A stretch of 64,000 nt of DNA. Source: Stenotrophomonas nitritireducens (lineage in GTDB: Bacteria > Pseudomonadota > Gammaproteobacteria > Xanthomonadales > Xanthomonadaceae). The position numbers and the translations under genes are program-made. The notes beneath the pieces were generated by a model, which saw only the letters and a program-made list of their open reading frames with translations, made no database searches and was not told the DNA's origin. The stretch is taken from positions 2,408,501 through 2,472,500 of the forward strand of contig NZ_CP016756.1 in assembly GCF_001700965.1 (NCBI RefSeq). Direction: 5' to 3'. This document shows, piece by piece, positions 1 to 9,769 of this stretch; within the stretch, counting starts at the first letter, position 1; every line of letters begins with the position of its first letter.

Positions 1-709
1 GCATCGGCTGAAGGGCTATGGCTTCGGCGCGGTCGACTACATGGCCAAGCCGCTGGAAGCGACCATCCTGCTGTCCAAGGTGCAGGTATTCCTGGAACTG
101 TACCGGCACCGGGTGGCGCTGCGTGACGCGCTCAGCGAGTTGTCCGCGCGCAACCGCCAACTGGAAATCGAAGTGGAGCAGCGCAAGCAGATGGAGCAGG
201 AAATGCGCCATCTGGCCATGCACGACATGCTCACCGGCCTGCCCAACCGCGCCTTGTTCATGGACCGGCTGGAGAGCGCGCACCACCGTGCGCAGCGCCA
301 TGGCGGCATGTTCGCGCTGGTGTACGTGGACGTGGACCGCTTCAAGGAAGTCAACGACACCTGGGGTCATGCTGCCGGCGATGCGGTGCTGATCGAGCTG
401 TCCGCGCGGCTGCGCGGTGCATTGCGCGAGAACGACACCGTGGCCCGCCTGGGCGGCGATGAGTTCGCCCTGGTGCTGGAAGAACTCGATGACATCAACG
501 ACGCCCATCGCCTGATGGAGCGGGTGACGCAGTCCCTGCAGGCACCCATGCACTATATGCGTGATGGTGAAAATCTCACCCTGGCCATCGCGGCCAGCAT
601 CGGCGTGGCTGCCTACCCCGCGGATGGCGCCGAGGTGGATGCCCTGCTGCATGCGGCCGACCAGGCCATGTACATGATCAAGCGCAGCCGGGAAGAAGCC
701 AGGAGCTAG
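1..709 (+). CDS. receiver-GGDEF response regulator (diguanylate cyclase), 5' end missing
   Basis: The reading frame is open from base 2, so the gene starts before the window. The first visible residues (YGFGAVDYMAKPLE) match the end of a CheY-type receiver domain with the conserved Lys-Pro. A short charged coiled-coil linker follows (roughly RDALSELSARNRQLEIEVEQ), then a GGDEF domain with an intact RLGGDEFALVLEEL signature and the usual upstream DVDRFKEVNDTWGHAAGD motif. The active-site motif is complete, so it probably makes cyclic di-GMP when the receiver is phosphorylated. No RxxD inhibitory site is obvious directly upstream of GGDEF. No EAL domain follows; the frame stops at 707-709. A cognate kinase would lie upstream, outside the window. 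Confidence 0.9.
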   Translation, partial: HRLKGYGFGAVDYMAKPLEATILLSKVQVFLELYRHRVALRDALSELSARNRQLEIEVEQRKQMEQEMRHLAMHDMLTGLPNRALFMDRLESAHHRAQRHGGMFALVYVDVDRFKEVNDTWGHAAGDAVLIELSARLRGALRENDTVARLGGDEFALVLEELDDINDAHRLMERVTQSLQAPMHYMRDGENLTLAIAASIGVAAYPADGAEVDALLHAADQAMYMIKRSREEARS

Positions 710-711
710 AA

Positions 712-1168
712 ATCAGGAACGAGAAGTCAGGAACCAGAAACAAGTGAGAGCAACAGCAAAGCAGCAGCTCGCGCGGTGTTGCGTTTACTCGTTCCTCGTT
801 CCTAGCCCCTCGTTCCTAGATACTTCATGCTTCAAACACGTGACCGCTGCAAAGCGCAGACGGGAAGAAGTCAGGAACGAGAAGTCAGGAACCAGAAACA
901 AGTGAGAGCAACAGCAAAGCAGTGGCTCGCGCGCTGTTGCGTTTACTCGTTCCTCGTTCCTAGGCCCTCGTTCCTAGATACTTCATGCTTCAAACACGTG
1001 ATTGCTGCAAAGCGCAAACGGGAAGAAGTCAGGAACTGGAAGTCAGGAACCAGAAACAAGTGAGAGCAACAGCAAAGCAGCAGCTCGCGCGCTGTTGCGT
1101 TTACTCGTTCCTCGTTCCTAGGCCCTCGTTCCTGGCTACTTCATGCTTCAAACACGTGACCGCTGCTT
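712..1168. repeat. three-copy tandem repeat, 158-bp period
   Basis: The same segment recurs three times with an exact 158-bp step: the string ACCAGAAACAAGTGAGAGC begins at 733, 891 and 1049. Copies differ by only a few bases. Each unit contains inverted matches (AGGAACGAG with CTCGTTCCT, GCAACAGC with GCTGTTGC), so transcripts could fold into long imperfect hairpins. The last copy runs into the 3' end of the leftward membrane-protein gene: CTTCATGCTTCAAACACGTGACCGCTGC contains its stop codon and last codons, and the other two copies carry the same stretch. A related, more degenerate sequence lies at 42587-42815. No gene is seen in this interval. Confidence 0.9.
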
Positions 1169-2043
1169 ACCGGCGGCGGGGTCGGGCCAGCGGCGCTGGC
1201 CGGGGCCAGCATCTGCTTCCACGCCGCGTATACCGCACCGGCGAAGACCGGCATCAGCACGGCCATCAGCAGCAGCTGGGCAATCGCCATGGCCACCACC
1301 TGGCCGGCAATCAGGCCAATGATCAAGGCCACGATGATCACCGCGAAATAGATCGCGAAGATGGCGATGAACGCCAACACGAAGAACACCAGCATGGCCG
1401 GCAGGTTGTGCAGGCTTGCACGCAGGCTTTCGCGCAGCGCGTGCATGCCACCGGCGCGTTCGAACATCACCTGCGGCGGCATCACGAACAGGGCCAGGGT
1501 CAGCGCGACAAAGCTGGCCAGCAACAGCAGCAGCCACAGCAGGATGCGGCCGGCCGGCAGGGTCGCCACCAGCGCCTCGATCTGCGCCGGATCCGGTTGC
1601 GCTCCGGACTGGCTGAGCTCATTGATCTTGACCATCACCACCGACAGCTGTTGCAGGCCGTCGGTGCCAACCAGCACCAGCAGCAGCGTGCCCAGCAGCA
1701 GCGCGGCAAACAATTGCGGCAGCAGGGCCACCAGCAGTTGCGGTGCGCGCCCTTCCTGCACACCCTGCAGCAGGTGCGAAGGCTTGGCGACGCGGCCTTC
1801 GTCGACCTCGCGGATGGCCCACAACAGGCCACCCATGAACAACGGCCCGGCCAGCAACAGCAGCAGCTGCACCACCGTGCCCAATGCCGGCACCAGCATC
1901 GACAACGACAGCACCAACGAGGTGCCGACGCCCCACAGGATGCCCAGCGAACCCAGCGCCATGGGCGCACGCTTGAGCAGGCCGAAGCCGGTCAGCAGCC
2001 ATTCCGCACCGGCCGAGGCAGGTACCTTGCGAATCTCGCTCAT
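1141..2043 (-). CDS. BPSS1780-type integral membrane protein
   Basis: A 300-residue polytopic inner-membrane protein. The N terminus (IRKVPASAGAEWLLTGFGLLKRAP) resembles the conserved start of the BPSS1780 family, and at least five to six long hydrophobic segments follow (about residues 35-85, 100-125, 165-190, 210-245 and 250-275). The function of this family is unknown and no catalytic motif is visible. The last residues (GHVFEA) and the stop codon lie inside the 158-bp tandem repeat, so the C-terminal tail may have been altered by repeat expansion. The gene stands alone between repeats; no partner gene suggests a role. Confidence 0.75.
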   Translation of the reverse strand: MSEIRKVPASAGAEWLLTGFGLLKRAPMALGSLGILWGVGTSLVLSLSMLVPALGTVVQLLLLLAGPLFMGGLLWAIREVDEGRVAKPSHLLQGVQEGRAPQLLVALLPQLFAALLLGTLLLVLVGTDGLQQLSVVMVKINELSQSGAQPDPAQIEALVATLPAGRILLWLLLLLASFVALTLALFVMPPQVMFERAGGMHALRESLRASLHNLPAMLVFFVLAFIAIFAIYFAVIIVALIIGLIAGQVVAMAIAQLLLMAVLMPVFAGAVYAAWKQMLAPASAAGPTPPPVSSGHVFEA

Positions 2044-2346
2044 TGCAATTCCGAAACGGGGGAGGGCGCAGGCAACAGGCCGGCGCTGTGCGGATTATCG
2101 CCTGAAACCCGGCTCGGGTTTATGAGGACAAAGTAACGGGGGGCTGGGCGGCTTCGCCCCCTCCCTTTGCCGCAGGCAAGGGGAGGGCTGGGGAGGGGTG
2201 CTGCCGTCGGTAGTGCCGAGCCATGCTCGGCAGAGGCTTTACCGGTAGAGCCCCTTGCCGAGCATGGCTCGGCACTACAGGAGCCGGTTACACACCATCA
2301 GCTTCGCGGCTGACGCCGCTCCCACAGGCCCGCAGCCCCGACCGCC
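2044..2346. repeat. gene-free interval with three kinds of short repeat
   Basis: No gene is visible. Bases 2155-2202 hold a GC-rich hairpin of the CCCTCCCTTTGCCGCAGGCAAGGGGAGGG kind, also seen near 36030, 48690 and 62040. Bases 2211-2278 hold two GTAG-type REP hairpins in opposite orientation. Bases 2300-2326 hold a CTTCGCGGCTGACGCCGCTCCCACAG element, the most frequent repeat in the window. The interval separates two leftward genes; the hairpins could stop transcription or protect mRNA ends. Confidence 0.85.
2211..2278. repeat. inverted pair of GTAG-type REP (SMAG-like) elements
   Basis: TAGTGCCGAGCCATGCTCGGCA at the left and its inverse TGCCGAGCATGGCTCGGCACTA at the right flank a short spacer with ACCGGTAGAG. 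Each unit is a stem-loop (GCCGAG/CTCGGC), and the two units are also complementary to each other. Confidence 0.9.
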
Positions 2347-3072
2347 TCAGTGCGCTTCGCGCCGCACATGCCGCACAAAGCGGCGCAGCAGCTGGCGGGC
2401 CAGGGGGGCGGCGGTCACTTCGCGGGCGACGCTGCGGGCGCAGCCGCCGTGGCGGGCGATGCAGTCGGCGCGGGCGCGCACGTAGCCGCGCATGTGGTGG
2501 GTGGCGAATTCGGGGTGGAACTGCAGGCCCCAGGCCTGCTCGCCCCAGCGGAAGGCGTGGCAGTTGTCCTGCACCGAGCGGGCCAGCACGGTGGCGCCTT
2601 CAGGCGCGCGCAGTACCGTCTGCAGGTGGGTGGCGTGGGCCGGGAAGCTGGCCGGCAGGCCGGCGAACAGCGGGTCGGCCGCGGCCGGGGCTTCCAGTTC
2701 CAGTTGGATGGTGCCGGACTCGCGCCCGGCCGGGTTGTAATCGACCTGCCCGCCCAGCGCATGAGCCAGCAGCTGGTGGCCGTAGCAGATGCCCAGCAGC
2801 GGCATGCCGGCATGGGCGGCGTCGCGCAGCCAGTCGGCGCTGCGCTCGCTCCAGTCGGCGCGGTCGGTGACGAAGGCAGCCGAGCCAGTGACTATCGTGG
2901 CGGAAAAATCGCCGCGGTCGGGCAGCTGCTCGCCGCGCTCGACGTTGACCACCACGGTGTCGGCTTCTTCCAGGCCGGCGGCGACGCGGATCCAGTGCGG
3001 AAAGCGGCCATAACGGCGCAGGGTCGGGAATGGTTGCCCGGTTTCAACGATCAAGAACGGCTGGGGCTTCAT
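2347..3072 (-). CDS. class I glutamine amidotransferase (GMP-synthase-like)
   Basis: A 241-residue single-domain class I glutamine amidotransferase. The nucleophile motif GICYGHQLLAHALGG is present with Cys at about residue 96, and the His-Glu pair is in LQFHPEFATHHMRGYV. No synthetase domain follows, so it is a stand-alone glutaminase of the kind annotated as GMP synthase-like; some relatives hydrolyse gamma-glutamyl compounds. The substrate cannot be read from the sequence. Its ATG overlaps the stop codon of the upstream GspE-like gene by four bases (ATGA), so the two are probably translated together although no functional link is known. Confidence 0.88.
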   Translation of the reverse strand: MKPQPFLIVETGQPFPTLRRYGRFPHWIRVAAGLEEADTVVVNVERGEQLPDRGDFSATIVTGSAAFVTDRADWSERSADWLRDAAHAGMPLLGICYGHQLLAHALGGQVDYNPAGRESGTIQLELEAPAAADPLFAGLPASFPAHATHLQTVLRAPEGATVLARSVQDNCHAFRWGEQAWGLQFHPEFATHHMRGYVRARADCIARHGGCARSVAREVTAAPLARQLLRRFVRHVRREAH

Positions 3073-4886
3073 TCCGAGGGCGGCAGGACAGACAGGACTT
3101 CCTCGATTGTAGTCAGCCCTGCGGCTACCTTTTCAAGACCCGTGCGGCGCAGGGTACGCAGCCCTTCAGCAGCGGCGGCTTTGCTGAATCCGGCCAGATC
3201 CATGTCGCGGGTGATCAGTGCGCGCAGCCGCGAACCCAATGGCAGCAACTCATACAGGCCGATCCGGCCCATGTAACCGGTGCGCCGGCACTCCAGGCAA
3301 CCGACCGGGGCATATGCCGTGACCACATCTGGTAATGCGTCATGGGCATGACGCAAGGGTGCCCAATCGGCGTCGCTCAAGGTGTCTGGCACTTTGCAGT
3401 GCGGGCACAGGGTACGCACCAGCCGCTGTGCCAGCACGCCGTTGACGGTAGAGGCGATCAGGTAATGCGGCACGCCCAGGTCGAGCAGGCGGGTGATCGC
3501 CGAGGGCGCATCGTTGGTATGCAGGGTAGACAGCACCAGATGGCCGGTCAGCGAGGCCTGCACCGCCATCTGCGCGGTCTCCAGGTCGCGGATTTCGCCG
3601 ATCATGATGATGTCCGGGTCCTGCCGCAGCAGGGTGCGCACACCGGCGGCGAAATCCAGATCGATATTGGTCTGCACCTGCATCTGGTTGAATTCGGGCG
3701 CGATCATTTCGATCGGGTCTTCCACCGTGCACACGTTCACATCCGGCGTGGCCAGCCGCTTGAGCGTGGAATACAGGGTGGTGGTCTTGCCCGAGCCGGT
3801 GGGGCCGGTGACCAGCACGATGCCGTGCGGGCGAGCCACCAGCTCGTGCCAGCCGGCGGCTTCTTCCGGGCTGAAGCCGAGCTGCTCGATGCTCTTGAAG
3901 GCCGAGTCGGGGTCGAAGATACGCATCACGCACTTCTCGCCAAAGGCGGTGGGCATGGTCGACAGGCGCATTTCCACCTCGCGCCCGCCCGGTGAACGGG
4001 TCTTGATGCGGCCATCCTGCGGGCGCCGGCGTTCGGCCAGGTCCATGCGGCCCAGCACCTTGATGCGGCTGACCACGGCGGTCATCACCGACGGTGGCAG
4101 CTCGAATACCTTGTGCAGCACGCCATCGATGCGGAAACGCACCCGCCCCATGTCGCGGCGCGGCTCCAGGTGGATGTCGCTGGCGCGCTGTTCATAGGCG
4201 TATTGCAGCAACCAGTCGACGATGCTGACCACATGGTGGTCGTCGGCATTGACGTCGCCGGCGCGGCCCAGTTCCACAAGCTGCTCGAAGCTGGGCAGGC
4301 CGCTGCTGTTGCTGCCGTCGCGGTTATCGCTGCGGGCGTTGCGCACCGAGCGGGTGACGCCGAAGAACTCCATCGAGTAGCGGTGCAGGTCCAGCGGGTT
4401 GACCAGCACCATGTCGATGCGGCGCCGGCTCAGATGCTGCAGGTCGGGCACCCAGTCGCGCGCCATCGGCTCGCTGGTGGCCACCAGCACGCGCTCGCTG
4501 TCCACCGCCAGCGGCAGGATGCGGTGGCGGCGGGCATAGGCGTGGGAAACCACGGCGGTGGCGCCGGCCACGTCGACGCGGGTTGGGTCGATGCGCAGGT
4601 AGCGGCTATGGGTACGGTTGGCCAGCCACTCGGTCAGCCGCTCCAGGCTGAGCTCGCCAGTACCCTGTGCGGCGGCCAGTTTCAGGTTGGCCAGCAGCAC
4701 CAGCGGGTGGACTTCGCTGGCATTGCGCGCACCCTGGGCGGAAAAGCGGATCCGCTCCTGGTCATGCGCGGCGACCAGCCCGTCGGCCAGCAAAGCACCG
4801 GCGATATTGGAAAACTGCAGCCTTCCCGGGGCGATAGCCACCTGCGGTGATGGTGCCTGAGAGCCCTCTACAGCCGCGTTTTCCAC
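3069..4886 (-). CDS. GspE/PulE-family secretion ATPase, solitary
   Basis: A 605-residue ATPase of the type II secretion / type IV pilus family. It has an N-terminal MshE/GspE-type domain (about residues 20-190), Walker [16 protein letters not shown] with Lys about 367, the Asp box, Walker B in [16 protein letters not shown], a His box ([20 protein letters not shown]) and a zinc-binding four-Cys module (CPHC...CLEC) near the C terminus. Such ATPases power pseudopilus or pilus assembly at the inner membrane. No gspF, gspG or pil genes are nearby, so it must act with a system encoded elsewhere or be an extra copy. Its start lies back to back with glyQ, with the promoters of both in a 77-bp gap. 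Confidence 0.9.
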   Translation of the reverse strand: MENAAVEGSQAPSPQVAIAPGRLQFSNIAGALLADGLVAAHDQERIRFSAQGARNASEVHPLVLLANLKLAAAQGTGELSLERLTEWLANRTHSRYLRIDPTRVDVAGATAVVSHAYARRHRILPLAVDSERVLVATSEPMARDWVPDLQHLSRRRIDMVLVNPLDLHRYSMEFFGVTRSVRNARSDNRDGSNSSGLPSFEQLVELGRAGDVNADDHHVVSIVDWLLQYAYEQRASDIHLEPRRDMGRVRFRIDGVLHKVFELPPSVMTAVVSRIKVLGRMDLAERRRPQDGRIKTRSPGGREVEMRLSTMPTAFGEKCVMRIFDPDSAFKSIEQLGFSPEEAAGWHELVARPHGIVLVTGPTGSGKTTTLYSTLKRLATPDVNVCTVEDPIEMIAPEFNQMQVQTNIDLDFAAGVRTLLRQDPDIIMIGEIRDLETAQMAVQASLTGHLVLSTLHTNDAPSAITRLLDLGVPHYLIASTVNGVLAQRLVRTLCPHCKVPDTLSDADWAPLRHAHDALPDVVTAYAPVGCLECRRTGYMGRIGLYELLPLGSRLRALITRDMDLAGFSKAAAAEGLRTLRRTGLEKVAAGLTTIEEVLSVLPPSE

Positions 4887-4927
4887 CCCAAACCCCTTGC
4901 TGGCGCGGCCATCGCGCGGTCGGTCGC

Positions 4928-4933
4928 TATACT
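4928..4933 (+). promoter_or_regulatory. candidate -10 element of the glyQ operon
   Basis: TATACT lies 30 bp before the glyQ ATG in the short divergent gap and is followed by a purine-containing start region. No good -35 hexamer sits 16-18 bp upstream, so this is a weak call. Confidence 0.4.
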
Positions 4934-4963
4934 AACGCACCCCTTACGTACGGCTCAGGCAGC

Positions 4964-5875
4964 ATGTCCGCGACTCCCCCCGTTTCGATAACTTTCCAGG
5001 GACTGATCCAGACCCTCAACGATTTCTGGGCGAAACAGGGCTGTGTCTTGATCCAGCCGCTGGACCTAGAAGTGGGCGCCGGCACCTTCCATCCGGCCAC
5101 CTTCCTGCGCTCGATCGGCCCGGAAAGCTGGAATGCCGCCTACGTGCAGCCCTCGCGCCGTCCCACCGATGGCCGCTACGGCGAAAACCCAAACCGCCTG
5201 CAGCGCTACTACCAGTACCAGGTGGCGATGAAGCCGAGCCCGGACAACATCCAGCAGCTCTACCTGGATTCGCTCAAGGCGCTGGGCATCGACCCGCTGG
5301 TGCATGACCTGCGCTTCGTCGAGGACAACTGGGAATCGCCAACCCTGGGCGCCTGGGGCCTGGGCTGGGAAATCTGGCTCAACGGCATGGAAGTCACCCA
5401 GTTCACCTATTTCCAGCAGGCCGGCGGCCTGGAATGCCGGCCGGTGCTGGGCGAAATCACCTACGGTCTGGAGCGGCTCTGCATGTACCTGCAGAACTGC
5501 GACAACGTTTACGACCTGATCTGGACCTACGGCCCCGACGGCACTCCGGTCACCTACGGCGATGTCTACCACCAGAACGAGGTGGAACAGAGCACCTACA
5601 ACTTCGAGTACGCCGACGTGGAAGAAATGTTCCATCGCTTCGACGCCTGCGAGAAGGAAGCGCAGAAGCTGGTGGAAGCCGGCCTGCCGCTCCCGGCCTA
5701 TGAACAGGTCTGCAAGGCCTCGCATTCGTTCAACCTGCTGGATGCGCGCCGCGCCATCTCGGTGACCGAGCGCCAGCGCTACATCCTGCGCGTGCGCACG
5801 CTGTCGCAGGCGGTGGCCAAGCTGTACGAGGCCAAGCGGCTGGAAGCGGTCGCAGCGAAGAGCGCAGTGGCATGA
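4964..5875 (+). CDS. glyQ: glycyl-tRNA synthetase alpha subunit
   Basis: A 303-residue class II aminoacyl-tRNA synthetase alpha chain of the bacterial alpha2-beta2 type. It activates glycine and, with GlyS, charges tRNA-Gly. Family-typical sequence runs from [18 protein letters not shown] through [23 protein letters not shown], the class II motif region, to [20 protein letters not shown]. The start [13 protein letters not shown] was chosen because similarity begins here and a -10-like TATACT lies just upstream; an open frame continues further upstream but overlaps the gspE-like start. The stop overlaps the next gene by ATGA. Confidence 0.97.
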   Translation: MSATPPVSITFQGLIQTLNDFWAKQGCVLIQPLDLEVGAGTFHPATFLRSIGPESWNAAYVQPSRRPTDGRYGENPNRLQRYYQYQVAMKPSPDNIQQLYLDSLKALGIDPLVHDLRFVEDNWESPTLGAWGLGWEIWLNGMEVTQFTYFQQAGGLECRPVLGEITYGLERLCMYLQNCDNVYDLIWTYGPDGTPVTYGDVYHQNEVEQSTYNFEYADVEEMFHRFDACEKEAQKLVEAGLPLPAYEQVCKASHSFNLLDARRAISVTERQRYILRVRTLSQAVAKLYEAKRLEAVAAKSAVA

Positions 5876-6126
5876 GCTTTGCCGGAATCGAGGGCCTTGC
5901 CAGTGTTGGCTACGTGAACTTCCTGGCCGGTATCGGGCTCGCCGCATGGGCGCGCGCAACCGGTCGCAGTGCGGTTCTCTGGCTGATCTTTGGTTGGGTG
6001 CTTGCTCCGGTCGCAGGCTTGGTGATGGTGTTCCTGCAACGACGCCCTGCGCCGGCATCTGAAGTTTCCGTATTCCCCCAAACTGGGCGCAGCGACCTGT
6101 TGTCGGTGCGCAAGGACGTCATATGA
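5872..6126 (+). CDS. small two-helix membrane protein between glyQ and glyS
   Basis: An 84-residue hypothetical protein with two hydrophobic segments (about residues 12-28 and 33-55: [17 protein letters not shown] and [23 protein letters not shown]) and a polar tail. It shares ATGA overlaps with both neighbours: its start overlaps the glyQ stop and its stop overlaps the glyS start. This double overlap is strong evidence that it is translated and coupled to the synthetase genes. I do not recognise the family. A role linked to glycyl-tRNA synthetase is not established; it may simply use the operon's expression or tune GlyS synthesis through coupling. Confidence 0.75.
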   Translation: MSFAGIEGLASVGYVNFLAGIGLAAWARATGRSAVLWLIFGWVLAPVAGLVMVFLQRRPAPASEVSVFPQTGRSDLLSVRKDVI

Positions 6127-8198
6127 GTGAGATGAAACCGCTGCTGATCGAACTGGGCGTGGAAGAGCTGCCGGTCAAGGCGCTGCCGGGCCTGGCGCAG
6201 GCCTTCTTTGATGGCGTGATCGATGGCCTGGCCAAGCGAGGCGTGGCCTTCGAGCGTGGCGATGCCAAGCCGCTGTCCACCCCGCGTCGCCTGGCCGTGC
6301 TGTTGCCGGGCGTGGAAACCGAGCAGCCCGAGCAGCATTCGGAAGTGTTCGGCCCGTACCTGAACATCGCGCTGGACGCCAATGGCGCGCCGACCAAGGC
6401 GCTGCAGGGCTTTGCCGCCAAGGCCGGGATCGACTGGACCGCGCTGGAGCGCACCACCGACGCCAAGGGCGAGCGCTTCGTGCTGCGCTCGGTTACCCCG
6501 GGCGCGCAGACCGCCAGCCTGCTGCCGGAGATCCTGCGCGAAGCCATCGCTGCGATGCCGATCCCCAAGCCGATGCGCTGGGGCAACCACGACTACGCCT
6601 TCGCCCGCCCGGTGCATTGGCTGGTGCTGCTGCACGGCAATGACATCGTGCCGGCCGAGCTGCTGGGCCTGAGCTCGGACCGCTTCAGCCGCGGCCACCG
6701 CTTCATGGCCGACAAGCAGGTGTGGCTGAGCACGCCGAACGACTACGTTGAATCGCTGAAGGCGGCCAATGTGCTGGTCGATGCCGACGCACGCCGCGAG
6801 CGCATCATGGTCGAGGTCAATGCCGCAGCCGCCCAGGCCGGCGGCGTGGCCCGCATCACCGACGACAACCTCGAGCAGGTGGTCAACCTGGTTGAATGGC
6901 CGGCGGCGGTGCTGTGCAGTTTCGAACGCGAGTTCCTGGCCGTGCCGCAGGAAGCGCTGATCGAGACGATGGAGATCAACCAGAAGTTCTTCCCGGTGCT
7001 CGATGCCGGCGGCAAGCTGACCGAGAAGTTCATCGGCATCGCCAACATCGAATCCAAGGACGTGGCCGAAGTTTCCAAGGGCTACGAGCGGGTCATCCGC
7101 CCGCGCTTCTCCGATGCCAAGTTCTTCTTCGACGAAGACCTCAAGCAGGGTCTGGTGGCGATGGGCGAAGGCCTGAAGACCGTTACCTACCAGGCCAAGC
7201 TGGGCAGTGTGGCCGACAAGGTGCAGCGCGTCAGCGCGCTGGCGCAGGTGATTGCGCCGCAGGTGGGCGCCGACCCGGTGCAGGCCAAGCGTGCCGCCGA
7301 GCTGGCCAAGAACGACCTGCAGTCGCGCATGGTCAACGAATTCCCGGAACTGCAGGGCATCGCCGGTCGTCACTACGCTGTTGCCGGTGGCGAATCGCCG
7401 TCGGTGGCGCTGGCCATCGACGAGAGCTACCAGCCGCGCTTTGCCGCCGATGACATCGCCCTGTCACCGCTGGGGAAGGTGCTGGCCATTGCCGAGCGCC
7501 TGGACACCCTGGCCGGCGGCTTTGCCGCAGGCCTGAAGCCGACCGGCAACAAGGATCCGTTCGCCCTGCGCCGCAACGCGCTGGGTCTGGCCCGCAGCAT
7601 CATCGAGTCGGGGTTTGACCTGGACCTGCCGGCGCTGCTGGCCACGGCCAACGCCGGCCTGGCCGAGCGCAAGGTGCAGGCCGATGCCGGCGAGTTGCAC
7701 GACTTCATCGTCGACCGCCTGAAGGGCTATTACGCCGACAAGGGCGTGCCGGCCACCCACTTCAACGCCGTTGCCGAACTGAAGCCGGCCTCGCTGTACG
7801 ACTTCGACCGCCGCATCGATGCCATCGGCACCTTTGCCCAGCTGCCGGAAGCCGAGGCACTGGCCGCGGCCAACAAGCGCATCCGCAACATTCTGCGCAA
7901 GGCCGATGGTGAGATCCCGGGCAGCATCGATCCGGCGCTGCTGCGTGAGCCGGCCGAGAGCGAGCTGGCCGAAGCGGTGGTCGCCGCCATCGACGACACC
8001 GGCACCGCGCTGGCGCACAAGGACTACGTGGCCGTGCTCGGCCGCCTGGCCCGGCTGCGCCCGCAGGTGGACGCGTTCTTCGACGCGGTGATGGTCAACG
8101 CTGAAGACCCGGCACTGCGTGGCAACAGACTGGCGCTGCTGCGCACCCTCGGCGACCGCCTCGGCAGCGTGGCGGCGATCGAGCACCTGTCCAACTGA
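6123..8198 (+). CDS. glyS: glycyl-tRNA synthetase beta subunit
   Basis: A 691-residue beta chain, the usual length, which carries tRNA-binding functions of the alpha2-beta2 glycyl-tRNA synthetase. The N terminus ([24 protein letters not shown]) is diagnostic, as are the central [24 protein letters not shown] and [19 protein letters not shown] segments; the C-terminal anticodon-binding-like region ends with [18 protein letters not shown]. The start is the ATG that overlaps the stop of the small membrane protein gene. The sulfotransferase-like gene begins 3 bp after the stop. Confidence 0.97.
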   Translation: MSEMKPLLIELGVEELPVKALPGLAQAFFDGVIDGLAKRGVAFERGDAKPLSTPRRLAVLLPGVETEQPEQHSEVFGPYLNIALDANGAPTKALQGFAAKAGIDWTALERTTDAKGERFVLRSVTPGAQTASLLPEILREAIAAMPIPKPMRWGNHDYAFARPVHWLVLLHGNDIVPAELLGLSSDRFSRGHRFMADKQVWLSTPNDYVESLKAANVLVDADARRERIMVEVNAAAAQAGGVARITDDNLEQVVNLVEWPAAVLCSFEREFLAVPQEALIETMEINQKFFPVLDAGGKLTEKFIGIANIESKDVAEVSKGYERVIRPRFSDAKFFFDEDLKQGLVAMGEGLKTVTYQAKLGSVADKVQRVSALAQVIAPQVGADPVQAKRAAELAKNDLQSRMVNEFPELQGIAGRHYAVAGGESPSVALAIDESYQPRFAADDIALSPLGKVLAIAERLDTLAGGFAAGLKPTGNKDPFALRRNALGLARSIIESGFDLDLPALLATANAGLAERKVQADAGELHDFIVDRLKGYYADKGVPATHFNAVAELKPASLYDFDRRIDAIGTFAQLPEAEALAAANKRIRNILRKADGEIPGSIDPALLREPAESELAEAVVAAIDDTGTALAHKDYVAVLGRLARLRPQVDAFFDAVMVNAEDPALRGNRLALLRTLGDRLGSVAAIEHLSN

Positions 8199-8201
8199 CG
8201 C

Positions 8202-9764
8202 ATGGACACCGGCGCCTCCTGGCAGTCCGCTCAGGCCGCTCTGGCCCGGCGTGACATGCCGGAGGCGCGCCGGCATCTGCTGGCAGTGCTGGCGCAGCAA
8301 CCCGCGCATGCCTATGCGCGGGTGATGCTGGCCGGCACGGTATTGGCGCAGGGCCGGCTGCGTGAGGCCGTGCAGCAGCTGCAGCAGGCTGCCGCCATCG
8401 ATTACCGCGACCCTGCATTGCTGTTGCGCGTGGCGCAGGCGCTGCTGCGGGTAGGCGACAGCGAGAGCGTGGCGCGCTTGATGCGCAATGCCTGCGTTGC
8501 CCAATGCAATGACAGCCCAACCCTGGCGGCATTGGCGCATGTGCTGCAGTCCTTGGGGCTGCATGCCGATGCCCTGCGGCTGATGCAGCGCGCCGCCGCA
8601 CTTGGCTTCAACAACCCGGATTTCCAGTACTTCCTCGGCGTGCAACTGCAGTTCAACGGTGAGCTGGACGCGGCCGAGCAGGCGCTGACGCGCTGCCTGG
8701 AACTGCATCCCGGCCATGGCCGCGCCGCATTGACGCGCGCACGACTGCGCCGCTGGCATGCAGACGACAACCACCTCGATGGCCTGCGCAGGCAACTGCA
8801 GGTGGCTGCAGCCGATAGCGAAGATGCGGCCGCGATGTGGTTCGCGCTGTACAAGGAACTGGAAGATCTGGGTGAGTTCGCACAAGCCTGGGACGCACTG
8901 CGGCAGGGCAATGCGGTGATGTGGCGGCGCCTGCGTCATGACCGGATGGCGGACCGCTCCCAGCACGAGGCGATGGCAAGGCTGGCAGCAGCGGGCACCT
9001 TCAACGCGGCCGGCGCAGCGGAACAAGATGACGGCGCGCAGCCGATCTTCATCATCGGCATGCCGCGCTCGGGCACCACGGTACTTGAGCGCATGCTCGG
9101 CAATCATTCGCAGATTGCCTCTGCAGGCGAACTGGGTGACTTCGCCCAGCAGCTGCGCTGGGCTGCCGATCAGGCCGGTCGCGCGCTGCTGGATCCGGCC
9201 TTGCTGCAGGCGCTGCCAACGCTGGACTACGCCGCGGTTGGCGAGGGGTATCTCCGGCAGACGCGTTGGCGTTTGAATGGCCAACGGCGCTTCATCGACA
9301 AGCTGCCGCCCAACTACCTGCTGGCCGGCCCCATCGCGCGCGCGATGCCACAGGCGGTGATCGTCTACGTCAGGCGCGATCCGATGGCGGTGTGTTTCTC
9401 CAATTACCGCGCCATGTTTGGTGATTCCTATGGCTACAGCTATGACTTCGACGCCCTGGCTGCGCACCACGCGGCGCATGCGCAGCTGATGCAGGCCTGG
9501 CAGCAGCATCTGCCCAGGCGCGTGCTGGAGATCGACTACGAAGCGATGGTGGCCGACCCCGATGCAGCGCTTGCACGGGTGCTGGAAAGCTGTGGCCTGG
9601 CGCCTGAGCAGGGTGGCAGCGACCTGACCCGCAATGCCGCAGCGACCGCGACCTTGAGCAGCGTGCAGGTGCGCGAGCCGGTGCACGCGCGCAACGTCGA
9701 GGAGTGGCGGCGCTATGCCGACCAACTTGCGCCACTGCACGAACGGCTACAGGCGGGCGGATGA
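8202..9764 (+). CDS. TPR-repeat sulfotransferase-family protein
   Basis: A 520-residue protein with two parts. Residues 1-250 are helical repeats of the tetratricopeptide type (for example ARVMLAGTVLAQGRLREAVQQL and FLGVQLQFNGELDAAEQAL). Residues 283-520 form a sulfotransferase-type domain with the PAPS 5'-phosphosulfate loop PIFIIGMPRSGTTVLERML (Met287 within it), a YVRRDPMAVCFSNY segment matching the 3'-phosphate-binding region, and a C-terminal EEWRRYADQL. No signal peptide is present, so it is cytoplasmic or membrane-associated. The acceptor is unknown. It starts 3 bp after glyS and is in the same transcription unit. Confidence 0.88.
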   Translation: MDTGASWQSAQAALARRDMPEARRHLLAVLAQQPAHAYARVMLAGTVLAQGRLREAVQQLQQAAAIDYRDPALLLRVAQALLRVGDSESVARLMRNACVAQCNDSPTLAALAHVLQSLGLHADALRLMQRAAALGFNNPDFQYFLGVQLQFNGELDAAEQALTRCLELHPGHGRAALTRARLRRWHADDNHLDGLRRQLQVAAADSEDAAAMWFALYKELEDLGEFAQAWDALRQGNAVMWRRLRHDRMADRSQHEAMARLAAAGTFNAAGAAEQDDGAQPIFIIGMPRSGTTVLERMLGNHSQIASAGELGDFAQQLRWAADQAGRALLDPALLQALPTLDYAAVGEGYLRQTRWRLNGQRRFIDKLPPNYLLAGPIARAMPQAVIVYVRRDPMAVCFSNYRAMFGDSYGYSYDFDALAAHHAAHAQLMQAWQQHLPRRVLEIDYEAMVADPDAALARVLESCGLAPEQGGSDLTRNAAATATLSSVQVREPVHARNVEEWRRYADQLAPLHERLQAGG

Positions 9765-9769
9765 AACAA

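Noticed and set aside
985..2136. A 383-codon rightward frame from the tandem repeat across the membrane-protein gene
   Set aside because: It begins in repeat DNA and continues as the Gln/His/Arg-rich complement of the membrane-protein gene.
3069..4886. A type II secretion gene cluster
   Set aside because: Only the ATPase gene is present; neighbours are an amidotransferase and glycyl-tRNA synthetase genes.
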